Origin: Cyanobium sp. AMD-g
GTDB taxonomy: Bacteria > Cyanobacteriota > Cyanobacteriia > PCC-6307 > Cyanobiaceae
Assembly: GCF_024346395.1 (NCBI RefSeq)
Contig: NZ_JAGQCW010000002.1
Coordinates: forward strand, 310,001-374,000
Direction: 5' to 3'
DNA length: 64,000 nucleotides
Of this stretch, positions 9,905-19,478 are shown one piece after another (position 1 is the first letter of the stretch; each line of letters starts with the position of its first letter). The notes under the pieces were generated by a model. The model searched no databases. It saw nothing but the letters and a program-made list of their open reading frames with translations, and was not told where the DNA came from. Both the position numbers and the translations under genes were made by a program.

Positions 9905-11611
9905 ATGGCAACTGTTTCGTCCCCTCCAGGGCCTCCCCCTTTCCGGCTGCTGAATCACATCAGCACCCAGAACATCAAGGGCGACCTGTTCGGAGGGGTC
10001 ACCGCTGCGGTGATCGCCCTGCCGATGGCGCTCGCTTTTGGTGTGGCCTCCGGTGCCGGGGCTGCCGCCGGACTCTGGGGCGCCGTGCTGGTGGGCCTGT
10101 TTGCTGCCCTGTTCGGCGGAACGCCCACGCTGATCTCGGAGCCCACCGGGCCGATGACGGTGGTGATGACGGCCGTCATTGCCAGTCTCACCGCCCGGGA
10201 CCCTGAGAACGGCCTGGCCATGGCCTTCACCGTGGTGATGCTGGCCGGCGTGTTCCAGATCGTTTTCGGCATGCTGAAGCTGGGTCGCTACGTCACCCAG
10301 ATGCCTTACACGGTGATCTCGGGCTTCATGAGCGGCATCGGCATCATCCTGATGGTGCTGCAGTTCGGTCCCTTCCTCGGCCAGGCCATCCCCAAGGGCG
10401 GCGTGATCGGCACCCTCACCAACGTGCCCTCGTTGCTGGCCAACGCCCGGCCCGCTGAAGTCACCCTGGCGGTGGTCACGTTGGCGATCCTCTGGTTCAC
10501 ACCCGGCAAGATCAAGAAGGTGGCACCGCCCCAGCTGATCGCTCTGGTCCTTGGCACGGTCCTCTCCCTCACCCTGCTCACCGGTGGCGGTGGTGTCGCT
10601 GGAGGCGATGGGGAAGAGATCCGCCGCATCGGTGAGATCGCCTCCGGCTTCCCCAGCCTGCGGTTGCCCCACTTCGAGCTGGCCCAGCTGCAGGTGATGC
10701 TGATTGATGCTGCGGTGCTCGGCATGCTCGGCTGCATTGATGCCCTGCTCACCGCCGTGATTGCCGACAGCATCACCCGCACCGAGCACGATCCCAACAA
10801 GGAACTGATCGGCCAGGGCCTGGGCAACCTGGCCTCCGGCCTGTTCGGCGGCATCGCCGGAGCCGGCGCCACCATGGGCACTGTCGTCAACATCCAGGCG
10901 GGAGGGCGCAGTGCCCTTTCGGGTATCAGTCGTGCCTTGATCCTGATGTTGGTGATTCTGGCCGGCACCCGGCTGGCGGCTCAGATCCCCCAGGCCGTTC
11001 TGGCCGGCATCGCCTTGAAGGTGGGCTTCGACATCGTCGACTGGGGCTTCCTGAAGCGGGCCCACCGCATCTCGATCACCGGGGCCTTGATCATGTATCT
11101 GGTGATCGCCCTCACCGTGCTGGTGGACCTGATTGCCGCTGTAGGGATCGGCGTGTTCATCGCCAACATCCTCACCATCGACAAGATGAGCGCTCTGCAG
11201 AGCAAGTCGGTCAAGTCGATCTCCACCGGCGATGGCGATCTTTTGCTCAACCCCGAGGAGAAAATCTTGCTGGACCAGGGCAAGGGGGAGGTGCTGCTGT
11301 TTCAACTCACCGGCGCCATGATCTTTGGCGTGGCCAAGGCCATTGGCCGTGAGCACAATGCCATCGGCGTCTGCAAGGCCGTCGTGTTCGATCTCACCGA
11401 GGTCTCCCACCTCGGTGTCACCGCAGCACTGGCGGTGGAGCTTGCCGTCGAAGAAGCCATCGAGAAGGGTCGCCAGGTGTTCGTGGTCGGCGCCAGCGGA
11501 ACGACCCGCGAGCGGCTCGAGAGGCTCGGGCTGTACGCCAAGCTGCCGTTGGAGCGCACCACCCTCAGCCGCCACGACGCCCTGCAGCAGGCGGTGGCCG
11601 GCTTGGCCTGA
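9905..11611 (+). CDS. bicA: SulP-family bicarbonate transporter BicA
   Basis: From the ATG at 9905 the protein is 568 aa. The SulP membrane domain follows BicA almost word for word: AAVIALPMALAFGVASGAGA, GGTPTLISEPTGPMTVVM, MPYTVISGFMSGIGIIL and GGIAGAGATMGTVVNIQ. A C-terminal STAS domain starts near residue 450 (GEVLLFQLTGAMIFGVAKAI). BicA is a high-flux, lower-affinity Na+-dependent HCO3- transporter that complements SbtA. It is divergent from sbtA. A weak 8-bp hairpin (11626-11647) after the stop might end its transcript. Confidence 0.96.
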   Translation: MATVSSPPGPPPFRLLNHISTQNIKGDLFGGVTAAVIALPMALAFGVASGAGAAAGLWGAVLVGLFAALFGGTPTLISEPTGPMTVVMTAVIASLTARDPENGLAMAFTVVMLAGVFQIVFGMLKLGRYVTQMPYTVISGFMSGIGIILMVLQFGPFLGQAIPKGGVIGTLTNVPSLLANARPAEVTLAVVTLAILWFTPGKIKKVAPPQLIALVLGTVLSLTLLTGGGGVAGGDGEEIRRIGEIASGFPSLRLPHFELAQLQVMLIDAAVLGMLGCIDALLTAVIADSITRTEHDPNKELIGQGLGNLASGLFGGIAGAGATMGTVVNIQAGGRSALSGISRALILMLVILAGTRLAAQIPQAVLAGIALKVGFDIVDWGFLKRAHRISITGALIMYLVIALTVLVDLIAAVGIGVFIANILTIDKMSALQSKSVKSISTGDGDLLLNPEEKILLDQGKGEVLLFQLTGAMIFGVAKAIGREHNAIGVCKAVVFDLTEVSHLGVTAALAVELAVEEAIEKGRQVFVVGASGTTRERLERLGLYAKLPLERTTLSRHDALQQAVAGLA

Positions 11612-11662
11612 TCACTGGGACGGTTCCATCACCAAAGATGGTGGTGGTTCTGCCCTGCCGCG

Positions 11663-12589
11663 ATGTCCGGTTCCCGGCCGCTTCACGCTTCTCAAGCCGA
11701 TGGGGCCGCCCTGGAGGCCCTGGCCGAGCTGGTGGCGGTCGTGGCCCGGCTGCGGGATCCCCAGGAAGGCTGCCCCTGGGACCTGGCCCAGACCCACGCC
11801 ACCCTGATCCCCTACGTGCTGGAGGAGGCCCACGAGGTGGCCGATGCGATCCGCCAGGGCGATGACGGCCATCTGGCCGAAGAACTGGGCGACCTGTTGC
11901 TGCAAGTGGTCCTGCACGCCCGCATCGCCAGTGAGGCGGGGAGCTTCGATCTGGCCGCCGTCGCCTCTGCCATCACGGAGAAGCTGGTGCGGCGCCACCC
12001 GCATGTGTTCGATTCGGCGGCGGAACGGGCCGACAACCCCGAGGCCGTGCGCCGCAGCTGGGAGGCGATCAAGGCCGTGGAACACCAGGAGCGTGGGCGT
12101 GCCACCGCCGGCCCTGGCGCGTCGCCACCGGCCGCCAGCCCCCTCAGCGACCGGCTGGCCGAGAAGGTGCGCGGCCAGCCGGCCCTGGCCGGCGCCATGA
12201 CCATCTCCCGCAAGGCCGCCGCCGCCGGCTTCGAGTGGGACGCCATCGAGGGCGTGTGGGCGAAGGTGCAGGAGGAGATGGACGAACTGCGGGAGGCCGT
12301 GGCCAGCGGCGACCGGGCCCACGCCCAGGAGGAGCTGGGCGACGTGCTCTTCACCCTGGTCAACGTGGCCCGCTGGTGCGACCTCGACCCGGAGGAGGGC
12401 CTGGCCGGCACCAACCGCCGCTTCCTCGATCGCTTTTCCCGGGTGGAGGCCGCCCTGGGCGGCGACCTCGGCGGCCGCCGCCTCGCGGAGCTGGAGGGCC
12501 ACTGGCAGGCGGCCAAGGCCCAGATCCGCGCTGAGGGGGGGCTCGGCCCTATCCGTCCTCCTGTGGACCCTGCCGCCGCTGGTTCTTGA
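11663..12589 (+). CDS. mazG: Nucleoside triphosphate pyrophosphohydrolase MazG
   Basis: The 308-aa protein has two MazG repeats. The first holds LRDPQEGCPWDLAQTHATL and EEAHEVADAI...EELGDLLLQV (Mg2+-binding EExxE...ExxD). The second, after a Pro/Ala-rich linker near residue 155, holds EEMDELREAV...EELGDVLFTLVN. MazG hydrolyses NTPs and dNTPs to monophosphates and lowers ppGpp signalling under stress. Its 3' end overlaps the convergent arfB gene by 41 bp, so the last dozen residues are read on both strands. Confidence 0.93.
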   Translation: MSGSRPLHASQADGAALEALAELVAVVARLRDPQEGCPWDLAQTHATLIPYVLEEAHEVADAIRQGDDGHLAEELGDLLLQVVLHARIASEAGSFDLAAVASAITEKLVRRHPHVFDSAAERADNPEAVRRSWEAIKAVEHQERGRATAGPGASPPAASPLSDRLAEKVRGQPALAGAMTISRKAAAAGFEWDAIEGVWAKVQEEMDELREAVASGDRAHAQEELGDVLFTLVNVARWCDLDPEEGLAGTNRRFLDRFSRVEAALGGDLGGRRLAELEGHWQAAKAQIRAEGGLGPIRPPVDPAAAGS

Positions 12590-12983
12590 TCGATCCCCGC
12601 TGCCGTTTGGCCTTCAGCCGGCGCTCCACCGAGCCGCGGCTGGGCTTGGTCGGGCGGCGGGGCGGCGGCGGCGGCGCGATCGCCGCCTGAATCAGCTCCA
12701 CCAGGCGCTTCTGGGCCGCCTGACGGTTCTGCCACTGGGAGCGCTGCTCCGCCGCCACGACCACCAGCCCGGCCGGGGTCAGCCGGGCGGCCAGCCGCCG
12801 CAGGGCCCGCTCCCGCAGGGTCGGGGGCAGGGCACCGCTGGCAGCCAGGTCGTACACCAGCTCCACCCGGGAGTCAGTGGTGTTCACCCCCTGGCCCCCG
12901 GGGCCGGAAGCACGCGAGAAGCGCCAGCCCAGTTCGGCCGCAGGGATCACCAGGCCGTTTCCCAGGGGCAGATCGCCGCTCAC
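12549..12983 (-). CDS. arfB: Alternative ribosome-rescue factor / peptidyl-tRNA hydrolase ArfB
   Basis: The 144-aa protein has a class I release-factor domain with [12 protein letters not shown] (GGQ at 29-31) and lacks codon-recognition domains. A long basic tail ([20 protein letters not shown]) inserts in the empty mRNA channel of stalled ribosomes in this family. The start is a GTG at 12983 that overlaps the stop of the carbonic anhydrase gene (GTGA), indicating translational coupling. The 3' end overlaps mazG on the other strand by 41 bp. Confidence 0.92.
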   Translation of the reverse strand: MSGDLPLGNGLVIPAAELGWRFSRASGPGGQGVNTTDSRVELVYDLAASGALPPTLRERALRRLAARLTPAGLVVVAAEQRSQWQNRQAAQKRLVELIQAAIAPPPPPRRPTKPSRGSVERRLKAKRQRGSIKNQRRQGPQEDG

Positions 12984-13717
12984 ACCAGACTCACTTCGCC
13001 GCTGCCGATGTCGAAGTAGGCGGCCTGGATGTGCAGCCGGCCGTCGGCAAGGGCCTGGCGCAGCAGGGCACTGCGTTGTGGCAGGGCGCTGGCGGCGGCG
13101 GCCGCGTTGCTGCGCACCGACTGGGCCAGGTCAGCACCCGGCTTCAGGCTGGCCCGGATCGGTGTCACCAGCTCCTCCAGCAGGGGTGTGAGCGGGTTGC
13201 TGGCCATGGCGGCGGTCACCGCGCCGCAGCCGCTGTGGCCCATCACCAGGATCAGGGGCACCGCCAGCTCCGCCACGGCGTACTCCAGCGAGGCGACACC
13301 CGCGTCGAAGGCCGTGTTGCCGGCGCTGCGCACCTCAAACAGTTCCCCGGCGCCGCAGGCGAAGATCCACTCCGGTGCCACCCGCGAATCGGCGCAGCAG
13401 AGCACCGAGGCCCAGGGCCGCTGGCCGGCGGCCAGGGCATCGGGCCGCACCTGGCAGTGCAGCGGCCAGGTCTCGTGCAGCAGGGTGGCCCGCGACAGGG
13501 GATCGTCGCTGCGCTCGGCCGCCTGCCAGGTGCGGGAGAAGTCGCGGTTGCGGCGCAGCAGTTCCTGCAGCGGGTCGCCGGCGGGACGGCACACCGACAG
13601 CCGTTCCGTCAGGGTGCCGTCCGCGGCGGCGGCCGACGCCGGCCGCAGGGTGTTCAGGGCCAGCCCGGTGCCCGCCAGGCCGAGGAGCCGCAGGAGTTGG
13701 CGTCTGGAATGTGCCAT
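12980..13717 (-). CDS. Exported beta-type carbonic anhydrase
   Basis: The 245-aa protein has the beta-class zinc motifs CCADSR (Cys108, with Asp110 and Arg112) and HSGCG (His161, Cys164). The N-terminus [19 protein letters not shown] followed by an AxA site around 30 looks like a Tat signal, so the enzyme should act in the periplasm or cell envelope, as reported for EcaB-type enzymes. There it would interconvert CO2 and HCO3- near the bicarbonate transporters encoded upstream. The stop overlaps the arfB start by 4 bp. Confidence 0.9.
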   Translation of the reverse strand: MAHSRRQLLRLLGLAGTGLALNTLRPASAAAADGTLTERLSVCRPAGDPLQELLRRNRDFSRTWQAAERSDDPLSRATLLHETWPLHCQVRPDALAAGQRPWASVLCCADSRVAPEWIFACGAGELFEVRSAGNTAFDAGVASLEYAVAELAVPLILVMGHSGCGAVTAAMASNPLTPLLEELVTPIRASLKPGADLAQSVRSNAAAAASALPQRSALLRQALADGRLHIQAAYFDIGSGEVSLV

Positions 13718-13774
13718 GGCGCCGTGACAAGGGGTCCTGCCGAAGGTTTAGCTGGAAAGCCACGAGCCAACCGC

Positions 13775-14668
13775 ATGGGACCCCAACAGCCACCGGCCGA
13801 CGCCTGCCCCCCGGGCGCCTGGGTGGACGAGGAGCTGGGCGGGGTGCGCTACGGCCTGGCCGCCACCGTGGTGGAGGAGCACACCAGCCCTTACCAACGC
13901 ATCACCATCATCGACAGCCAGACCTACGGCAAGGGGCTGCTGCTAGACGGCTGCTGGATGACGGCGGAGAAGCAGGAGCGGCACTACCACGAACCGCTGG
14001 TGCATCCGGCCCTCTGCGCCGCCGCCTCGATCGAACGGGTGCTGGTGATCGGCGGCGGTGACGGCGGCACCGCCCGCGAATGCCTGCGCCACCCCGGTGT
14101 CGCCCACCTCGACATGGTGGAGATCGACGGGCTGGTGGTGGAGCTCTCCCGGAAGCACCTGCCCAGCCTGGGCGGCGACGCCTGGAGCGACCCCCGCTTC
14201 CACCTCACCGTCGGCGACGGCATCGCCTGGGCGGCCAATGCCCCCGACGCCAGCTACGACGTCGTGCTGGTGGATGGTTCCGATCCGGCGGGACCGGCCG
14301 AGGGCCTGTTCAACCGCAGCTTCTTCCAGCACTGCCGCCGCCTGCTGCGCCCCGGCGGTGTGTTCGCCACCCAGAGCGAATCCCCCGAGGCCTTCCGCCA
14401 GGTGCACATCGACACCGTGCAACTGCTGCGCGAGGTGTTCGGCCATGCCGACCCGCTGTACGGCTGGGTGCCGATGTACCCCAGCGGCTGGTGGAGCTGG
14501 ACCTTCGCCTGCCCCGATGGCCCCCGCTACCGGGAGCCCCTGGCGGAACGCGCTGAGGCGGTGGCGGCGGGCTGCAGCATCTGGTCGCCCCGCTGGCAGC
14601 GGGGCGCCTTCGAGGCGGTGCCGGCCTTCGTGGAGCGTCAGCTGGCCGATGCCGCGGCCCAGCCATGA
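13775..14668 (+). CDS. speE: Polyamine aminopropyltransferase (spermidine synthase)
   Basis: The 297-aa protein from the ATG at 13775 has the spermidine synthase features: [32 protein letters not shown], the decarboxylated-SAM site [18 protein letters not shown] and catalytic [14 protein letters not shown] (DxSDP-type). It transfers an aminopropyl group to putrescine or a related amine. The stop overlaps the start of the agmatinase gene by 4 bp (ATGA), so the two form a polyamine operon. Confidence 0.93.
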   Translation: MGPQQPPADACPPGAWVDEELGGVRYGLAATVVEEHTSPYQRITIIDSQTYGKGLLLDGCWMTAEKQERHYHEPLVHPALCAAASIERVLVIGGGDGGTARECLRHPGVAHLDMVEIDGLVVELSRKHLPSLGGDAWSDPRFHLTVGDGIAWAANAPDASYDVVLVDGSDPAGPAEGLFNRSFFQHCRRLLRPGGVFATQSESPEAFRQVHIDTVQLLREVFGHADPLYGWVPMYPSGWWSWTFACPDGPRYREPLAERAEAVAAGCSIWSPRWQRGAFEAVPAFVERQLADAAAQP

Positions 14669-15525
14669 GCCTGGAACTGTTCGACACCGAAGGGGCGATC
14701 TACATGGGTGCCCGCCGCGAGCCCCAGGGTTGCACCGTGGGGCTGTTCGGCGTGCCCTACGACGGCACCACCTCCTTCCGCCCCGGCACCCGTTTCGGCC
14801 CGGCGGCGATCCGGGAGGTCAGCAGCGGCCTGGAGAGCTACGACCCCCAGCTCGACCTGGATCTCGAGGATCTGGCCTTCGCCGATCTGGGGGCCGTGGC
14901 GATCCCCTTCGGTGCCCCCGAGCCGGTGGTGGCGGCGGTGCGTCGGGCCACCGAGGCGGTGCTGAATCTGGGCCTGGCGCCCCTGATGCTGGGCGGTGAG
15001 CACTCGATCAGCAGTGGGGCCGTGGCGGCGGTGGCGCAGCGCCGACCGGATCTGGTGCTGGTGCAGCTCGATGCCCACGCCGACCTGCGGCAGAGCTGGC
15101 TCGGGGCCCACCACAGCCATGCCTGCGCCATGCGCCGCTGCCTGGAGGTGCTGCCCAGTGGCGAGCTGCGCCAGATCGCCATCCGCAGCGGCACCTGCGA
15201 GGAGTTCCAGGAGCTGCGCAGCAGCGGCCGGCTGGTGCCGATCGACGCCATGGCGGCGGCGCTGGCACCCCTGCGGGGCCGGCCGCTCTATCTCACCGTC
15301 GACCTCGACTGGTTCGATCCCGCCGTGCTGCCTGGCACGGGCACCCCGGAGCCCGGCGGTTTCCAGTGGCCGCAGTTCGCCGAGTTGCTGGAAGAACTGC
15401 GGCACCACCAGCTGGTGGCCGCCGACGTGGTGGAGCTGGCTCCCCAGCTCGACCCGAGCGGTGTCAGCGCCGTCCTGGCCGCCAAGGTGACCCGGAGCCT
15501 GCTGCTGCTGCTTGGCGCTCAGTAG
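14665..15525 (+). CDS. speB: Agmatinase / ureohydrolase family protein
   Basis: The 286-aa ureohydrolase has all Mn2+-binding motifs: [13 protein letters not shown] and, later, [33 protein letters not shown] near the N-terminus is typical of agmatinases. It hydrolyses agmatine to putrescine and urea, feeding the spermidine synthase encoded immediately upstream (4-bp overlap). The urea could be used by the urease encoded elsewhere in the window. Another guanidino substrate is possible, since substrate choice in this family is hard to read from sequence. Confidence 0.88.
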   Translation: MSLELFDTEGAIYMGARREPQGCTVGLFGVPYDGTTSFRPGTRFGPAAIREVSSGLESYDPQLDLDLEDLAFADLGAVAIPFGAPEPVVAAVRRATEAVLNLGLAPLMLGGEHSISSGAVAAVAQRRPDLVLVQLDAHADLRQSWLGAHHSHACAMRRCLEVLPSGELRQIAIRSGTCEEFQELRSSGRLVPIDAMAAALAPLRGRPLYLTVDLDWFDPAVLPGTGTPEPGGFQWPQFAELLEELRHHQLVAADVVELAPQLDPSGVSAVLAAKVTRSLLLLLGAQ

Positions 15526-15917
15526 CAGCAGGTGCCGCTGGCGCGCTGCTCGCGCAGGCGGGTGTGCTGCTGGCCGATCAGCTGCACGGCCAGGGTGGGG
15601 TGGTTGTGCAGCAGGTTGAGGAAGCGGAGCCGATCGAGCCGCAGCACTTCCACCGGCGTTCGGGCGAAGGCGTCACTGCGGTGGCTCAGCTCGCGCCAGG
15701 TGATGTCCTGGTAGCTGAACAGTTCACCGGGGCGGTAACAGGTTTTCTCGCCCTGCTCGCCCACCAGCTCAACGATGCCGCGCCGCACGGCATAGATGGC
15801 GTTGGCGCTGGCGCCGCGGGAGAAGACGTGGGCTCCTGTGGGAAGGGTGAAGGTTTCACAATCCACATGAACGGCCATCAGGTCGATGGGTGATGGGGAT
15901 GTGGCGGTTCTGATCAA
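15519..15917 (-). CDS. Small cyclic-nucleotide-binding-domain protein
   Basis: The 132-aa protein consists of a single cupin-like cNMP-binding (CRP N-terminal) domain: LPTGAHVFSRGASANAIYAV, RGIVELVGEQGEKTCYRPGELF. It has no helix-turn-helix, so it is not by itself a DNA-binding regulator. I favour the TTG at 15917 because a GGAGG lies 9 bases before it; the ATG at 15878 has no comparable site. The phosphate-binding cassette is not clearly conserved, so nucleotide binding is unsure. It overlaps the speB stop by 7 bp, convergently. Confidence 0.75.
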   Translation of the reverse strand: MIRTATSPSPIDLMAVHVDCETFTLPTGAHVFSRGASANAIYAVRRGIVELVGEQGEKTCYRPGELFSYQDITWRELSHRSDAFARTPVEVLRLDRLRFLNLLHNHPTLAVQLIGQQHTRLREQRASGTCCY

Positions 15918-16060
15918 TTCAGGGGACCTCCGTGGTGGGGGTGGACTTGTAAAGCCTTCCTAGGGCCAAACGGTGCGTTCCGCTAGGAGAAGCTGGGAAG
16001 AATCAGCGGAAGACTGTCGAAACGGAATCAACCGTCACATTTTTGACCTTCCAGGCCCCG

Positions 16061-16300
16061 TCAGTGGAGGCCGGTGGCCAGGCTGAGCTGGTGGCTGCCC
16101 AACGGCAGGCGCGTCGGCTTCAGCAGGCCATCGGGGGACACCACGGGCAGCCGCGGCGGTCGCGCCGTCCAGTGATGGCACCAGAGGTCGGCGACCAGTT
16201 CGGGATGGATGGGCAGCTGACGCAGTTGGCACCATCCCATCTCCACCCCCGCCGGGGGGGTGCAGTGGCGGCAGCTGCGACAGTTGGGACGGTTGCCCAT
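16061..16300 (-). CDS. Small Cys/His-rich conserved-looking protein
   Basis: The 79-aa protein has an N-terminal CRSCRHC cluster, then WCQLRQLPIHPEL and a WCHHW motif, a pattern suggesting a bound metal (zinc ribbon or Fe-S). Codon positions and the concentration of Cys, His and Trp are unlike the random shadow frames in this GC-rich DNA, which is why I accept it as real. No function is known to me. The start at 16300 is the only ATG before an upstream stop. It is divergent from gcvT. Confidence 0.6.
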   Translation of the reverse strand: MGNRPNCRSCRHCTPPAGVEMGWCQLRQLPIHPELVADLWCHHWTARPPRLPVVSPDGLLKPTRLPLGSHQLSLATGLH

Positions 16301-16345
16301 CCTCTTGACCTGGTGGGCTAATCAACGTACGCAGTTCTTCGCCAG

Positions 16346-16372
16346 TGTGATAGGCGTAAAAGCCGAATCACA
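16346..16372. repeat. Hairpin-forming element between the Cys-rich gene and gcvT
   Basis: TGTGAT at 16346-16351 pairs with ATCACA at 16367-16372, and inside it GGC (16353-16355) pairs with GCC (16362-16364). It is placed about 85 bp upstream of the gcvT start. It could be a leader hairpin or a symmetrical protein site. I do not see a glycine riboswitch core around it. Confidence 0.35.
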
Positions 16373-16456
16373 GGCTTTCTTCGGTATTGGAGGCCGCCGC
16401 TCCATAGGATCGCCTCACCGCGCACCGGCGTCCCCTTGGCCGGCCGGCCGCCATCG

Positions 16457-17572
16457 ATGGATTCCACTCCCCAGCGCCGCACCCCCCTGGACGCCGCGGC
16501 CGTCGCCGCGGGTGCCCGCATGGTGCCCTTTGCCGGCTGGCAGATGGCGATCCAGTTCGCCGGCCTGGTGCAGGAGCACAACGCGGTGCGGCAGCACTGC
16601 GGCGTCTTTGACATCTCCCACATGGGCGTGCTCACCCTGCGCGGGCGGGGCACCAAGGATGCCCTGCAGCGGCTGGTGCCCACCGACCTGTTCCGCATCG
16701 GCCCCGGCGAGGCCTGCTACACGGTGCTGCTCAACGATGCCGGCGGCATCCGCGACGACCTGATCGTCTACGACCGCGGTCGCGTCGCTGGCCCCGAGGG
16801 GGAGCGCGATGAAGTGGTGCTGGTGATCAACGCCGCCTGCGCCGAGGCCGACACCGCCTGGATCACCAGCCAGTTGGAGCCCGAGGGCATCACCATCACC
16901 GACCGCAAGGGCGATGGGGTGCTGCTGGCCCTGCAGGGGCCGGAGGCGCCCGCCCGTCTCGAGGCCCTGGTGGGCACCAGCCTGGCGGGGCTGCCCCGCT
17001 TCGGCCACCGGGAGCTGGCCATCGATGGCGCGCCGGTGTTCGTGGGTCGCACGGGCTACACCGGCGAAGACGGTTTCGAGCTGCTGCTGGGCCGCGAGGC
17101 CGGCCTGGCCCTCTGGCAGCGCCTGCTGGCCGAAGGCGTCACCCCCTGCGGCCTCGGGGCCCGCGACACCCTGAGGCTGGAGGCGGCCATGCACCTCTAC
17201 GGCAACGAGATGGACGCGGCCACCAGCCCCCTGGAGGCGGGTCTGGGCTGGCTGGTGCACCTGGAGATGCCCGCCGACTTCATCGGCCGCGCCGCCCTGG
17301 AGCGCCAGACCGCCGAGGGGGTGGTCCGGAAGCTGGTGGGGCTGAAGCTGCAGGGCCGCGCCATCGCCCGCCACGGCTACCCGGTGCTGCAGGACGGCGT
17401 GAAGGTGGGTGTGGTCACCAGTGGCACCTGGTCCCCCACCCTGGGGGAAGCGGTGGCCCTGGCCTATGTGCCGGCGGCGGCGGCCAAACCCGGCACCGAA
17501 CTGGCGGTGGAGATCCGCGGCCGGGCCGAGCCGGCCGTGGTGGTCAAGCGGCCGTTCTACCGGCGCGGCTGA
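16457..17572 (+). CDS. gcvT: Glycine cleavage system aminomethyltransferase (T protein)
   Basis: The 371-aa protein from the ATG at 16457 shows the T-protein folate-binding layout: RMVPFAGWQMAIQF, GVFDISHMGVLTLRG, the GYTGEDGFELLL signature, and LGARDTLRLEAAMHLYGNEM with YLxGxE-like spacing. It moves the aminomethyl carbon from lipoyl-H protein to tetrahydrofolate, releasing ammonia, which is essential for photorespiratory glycine breakdown. No other gcv genes are adjacent. A 7-bp hairpin (17589-17607) lies between its stop and aspS. Confidence 0.95.
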   Translation: MDSTPQRRTPLDAAAVAAGARMVPFAGWQMAIQFAGLVQEHNAVRQHCGVFDISHMGVLTLRGRGTKDALQRLVPTDLFRIGPGEACYTVLLNDAGGIRDDLIVYDRGRVAGPEGERDEVVLVINAACAEADTAWITSQLEPEGITITDRKGDGVLLALQGPEAPARLEALVGTSLAGLPRFGHRELAIDGAPVFVGRTGYTGEDGFELLLGREAGLALWQRLLAEGVTPCGLGARDTLRLEAAMHLYGNEMDAATSPLEAGLGWLVHLEMPADFIGRAALERQTAEGVVRKLVGLKLQGRAIARHGYPVLQDGVKVGVVTSGTWSPTLGEAVALAYVPAAAAKPGTELAVEIRGRAEPAVVVKRPFYRRG

Positions 17573-17644
17573 GCACGGAGTCCTGAGCGCGCCCGGGCAG
17601 CGGGCGCCCTGTGGGAAACTCGCGGATTCGTTTTGCTTGCCACC

Positions 17645-19468
17645 ATGCGCAGCCACGGGTGCGGCGATCTGCGCAACGACGCCATCGGCCAGCAGGTCCA
17701 GCTGTGCGGCTGGGTCGACCGGCGCCGTGACCACGGCGGGGTGATCTTCATCGACCTGCGCGACCGCAGCGGCACGGTGCAGATCACGGTGGATCCCGAC
17801 CTGGCCCCCGCTGCCTTCGCCGTGGCCGAGCGGCTGCGCAACGAGACGGTGCTGCGGGTGGAGGGCAAGGTGCGGGCCCGGCCGGCCGAATCCCTCAACG
17901 AACGGCTGGCCACCGGTGCCATCGAGGTGCTGGCGAGCGGCATCACGGTGCTCAACGAGGTGCGCGGCAACCTCCCCTTCCCGGTGTCGGTGCACGACGA
18001 GGAGAACACCCGCGAGGAACTGCGCCTGCGCCACCGCTACCTCGACCTGCGCCGTGAGCGCATGGGCCGCAACCTGCGGCTGCGCCACGCCACCGTCAAG
18101 GCCGCCCGCGGCTATCTGGAGGGGGAGGGCTTCATCGAGGTGGAGACCCCGGTGCTCACCCGCTCCACCCCCGAGGGCGCCCGCGACTACCTGGTGCCCA
18201 GCCGGGTCTGCGGTGGGGAATGGTTCGCCCTGCCCCAGTCGCCCCAGCTGTTCAAGCAGCTGCTGATGGTGGGGGGCCTGGAGCGGTACTACCAGGTGGC
18301 CCGCTGCTTCCGCGACGAGGACCTGCGGGCCGACCGCCAGCCGGAGTTCACCCAGCTGGACATGGAGATGAGCTTCATGGATCAGGAGGAGATCCTGGCG
18401 CTCAACGAGGGCCTGATCGCCACCATCTGGAAGCAGGTGAAGGGCATCGAGCTGCCGCGGCCGTTCCCCCGCCTCACCTGGCACGAGGCGATGGCGCGCT
18501 ACGGCACCGACCGGCCCGACACCCGTTACGGCATGGAGCTCACCGATGTGAGCGACCTGGTGGCCAGCATGGGCTTCAAGGTGTTCTCCGGCGCCGTGGC
18601 GGCCGGGGGCTCGGTGAAGTGCATCGCCGTGGCCGGCGGCAACGAGGCCGTCAGCAACGTGCGCATCAAGCCCGGCGGCGATGTGTTCAGCGAGGCCCAG
18701 AAGGCGGGGGCCGGCGGCCTGGCCTTCATCCGGGTGCGGGCCGGCGGCGAGATCGACACGATCGGCGCCATCAAGGACAACCTCTCTGCCGAGACCAAGG
18801 CGGAACTGCTGCAGCGCACCGGCGCCACGGAAGGCACCCTGCTGCTGTTCGGTGCCGGCGACACCGCCACCGTCCACAAGGCCCTCGACCGGGTGCGCCA
18901 GTACCTGGCCCGCGAACTGGGCCTGGTGCCGGCCGAGCGCGACAACGACCGGTGGAACTTCCTCTGGGTGGTGGATTTCCCGATGTTCGAGTTCAACGCC
19001 GGCGAGAACCGCCTCGAAGCCCTGCACCATCCCTTCTGCGCCCCCAACGCCGATGATCTGGGCAGCGATCCGGCCGCCTGGGCGGCCATCCTGCCCACGG
19101 CCCGCGCCCAGGCCTACGACCTGGTGCTCAACGGCCTCGAGCTGGGCGGCGGCTCCCTGCGCATCCACGATGCGGCCCTGCAGCGTCAGGTGCTGCAGAC
19201 CATCGGCCTGCCGCTGGCAGAGGCCGAGCGCCAGTTCGGCTTCCTGATGGAGGCCCTCGACATGGGCGCCCCGCCCCACGGCGGCATCGCCTTCGGCATG
19301 GACCGGCTGGTGATGCTGCTGGCGGGCGAGGAGTCGATCCGCGACACGATCGCCTTCCCCAAGACCCAGCAGGCCCGCTGCCTGATGACCCAGGCCCCGG
19401 CCGACGTGGCGCCCAAGCAGCTGGAGGAGCTGCACGTGGCCAGCACCTGGACGGAGGAGGAGGGCTGA
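17645..19468 (+). CDS. aspS: Aspartyl-tRNA synthetase
   Basis: The 607-aa enzyme from the ATG at 17645 has an N-terminal OB-fold anticodon domain ([21 protein letters not shown]), class II motif 2 ([19 protein letters not shown]), a GAD insertion domain near residues 290-430, and motif 3 ([20 protein letters not shown]). This is the bacterial form with the GAD insert. A TTG at 17633 is a less likely start. In organisms lacking AsnRS the bacterial type is often non-discriminating and also charges tRNA-Asn; this cannot be decided here. Confidence 0.97.
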   Translation: MRSHGCGDLRNDAIGQQVQLCGWVDRRRDHGGVIFIDLRDRSGTVQITVDPDLAPAAFAVAERLRNETVLRVEGKVRARPAESLNERLATGAIEVLASGITVLNEVRGNLPFPVSVHDEENTREELRLRHRYLDLRRERMGRNLRLRHATVKAARGYLEGEGFIEVETPVLTRSTPEGARDYLVPSRVCGGEWFALPQSPQLFKQLLMVGGLERYYQVARCFRDEDLRADRQPEFTQLDMEMSFMDQEEILALNEGLIATIWKQVKGIELPRPFPRLTWHEAMARYGTDRPDTRYGMELTDVSDLVASMGFKVFSGAVAAGGSVKCIAVAGGNEAVSNVRIKPGGDVFSEAQKAGAGGLAFIRVRAGGEIDTIGAIKDNLSAETKAELLQRTGATEGTLLLFGAGDTATVHKALDRVRQYLARELGLVPAERDNDRWNFLWVVDFPMFEFNAGENRLEALHHPFCAPNADDLGSDPAAWAAILPTARAQAYDLVLNGLELGGGSLRIHDAALQRQVLQTIGLPLAEAERQFGFLMEALDMGAPPHGGIAFGMDRLVMLLAGEESIRDTIAFPKTQQARCLMTQAPADVAPKQLEELHVASTWTEEEG

Positions 19469-19478
19469 GGGGGCGCCG

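Noticed and set aside
16301..16456. Possible glycine riboswitch before gcvT
   Set aside because: A hairpin is present but no conserved riboswitch core or tandem aptamers.
17589..17607. 7-bp hairpin between gcvT and aspS as a terminator
   Set aside because: No T-tract; in this GC-rich sequence such hairpins are common by chance.
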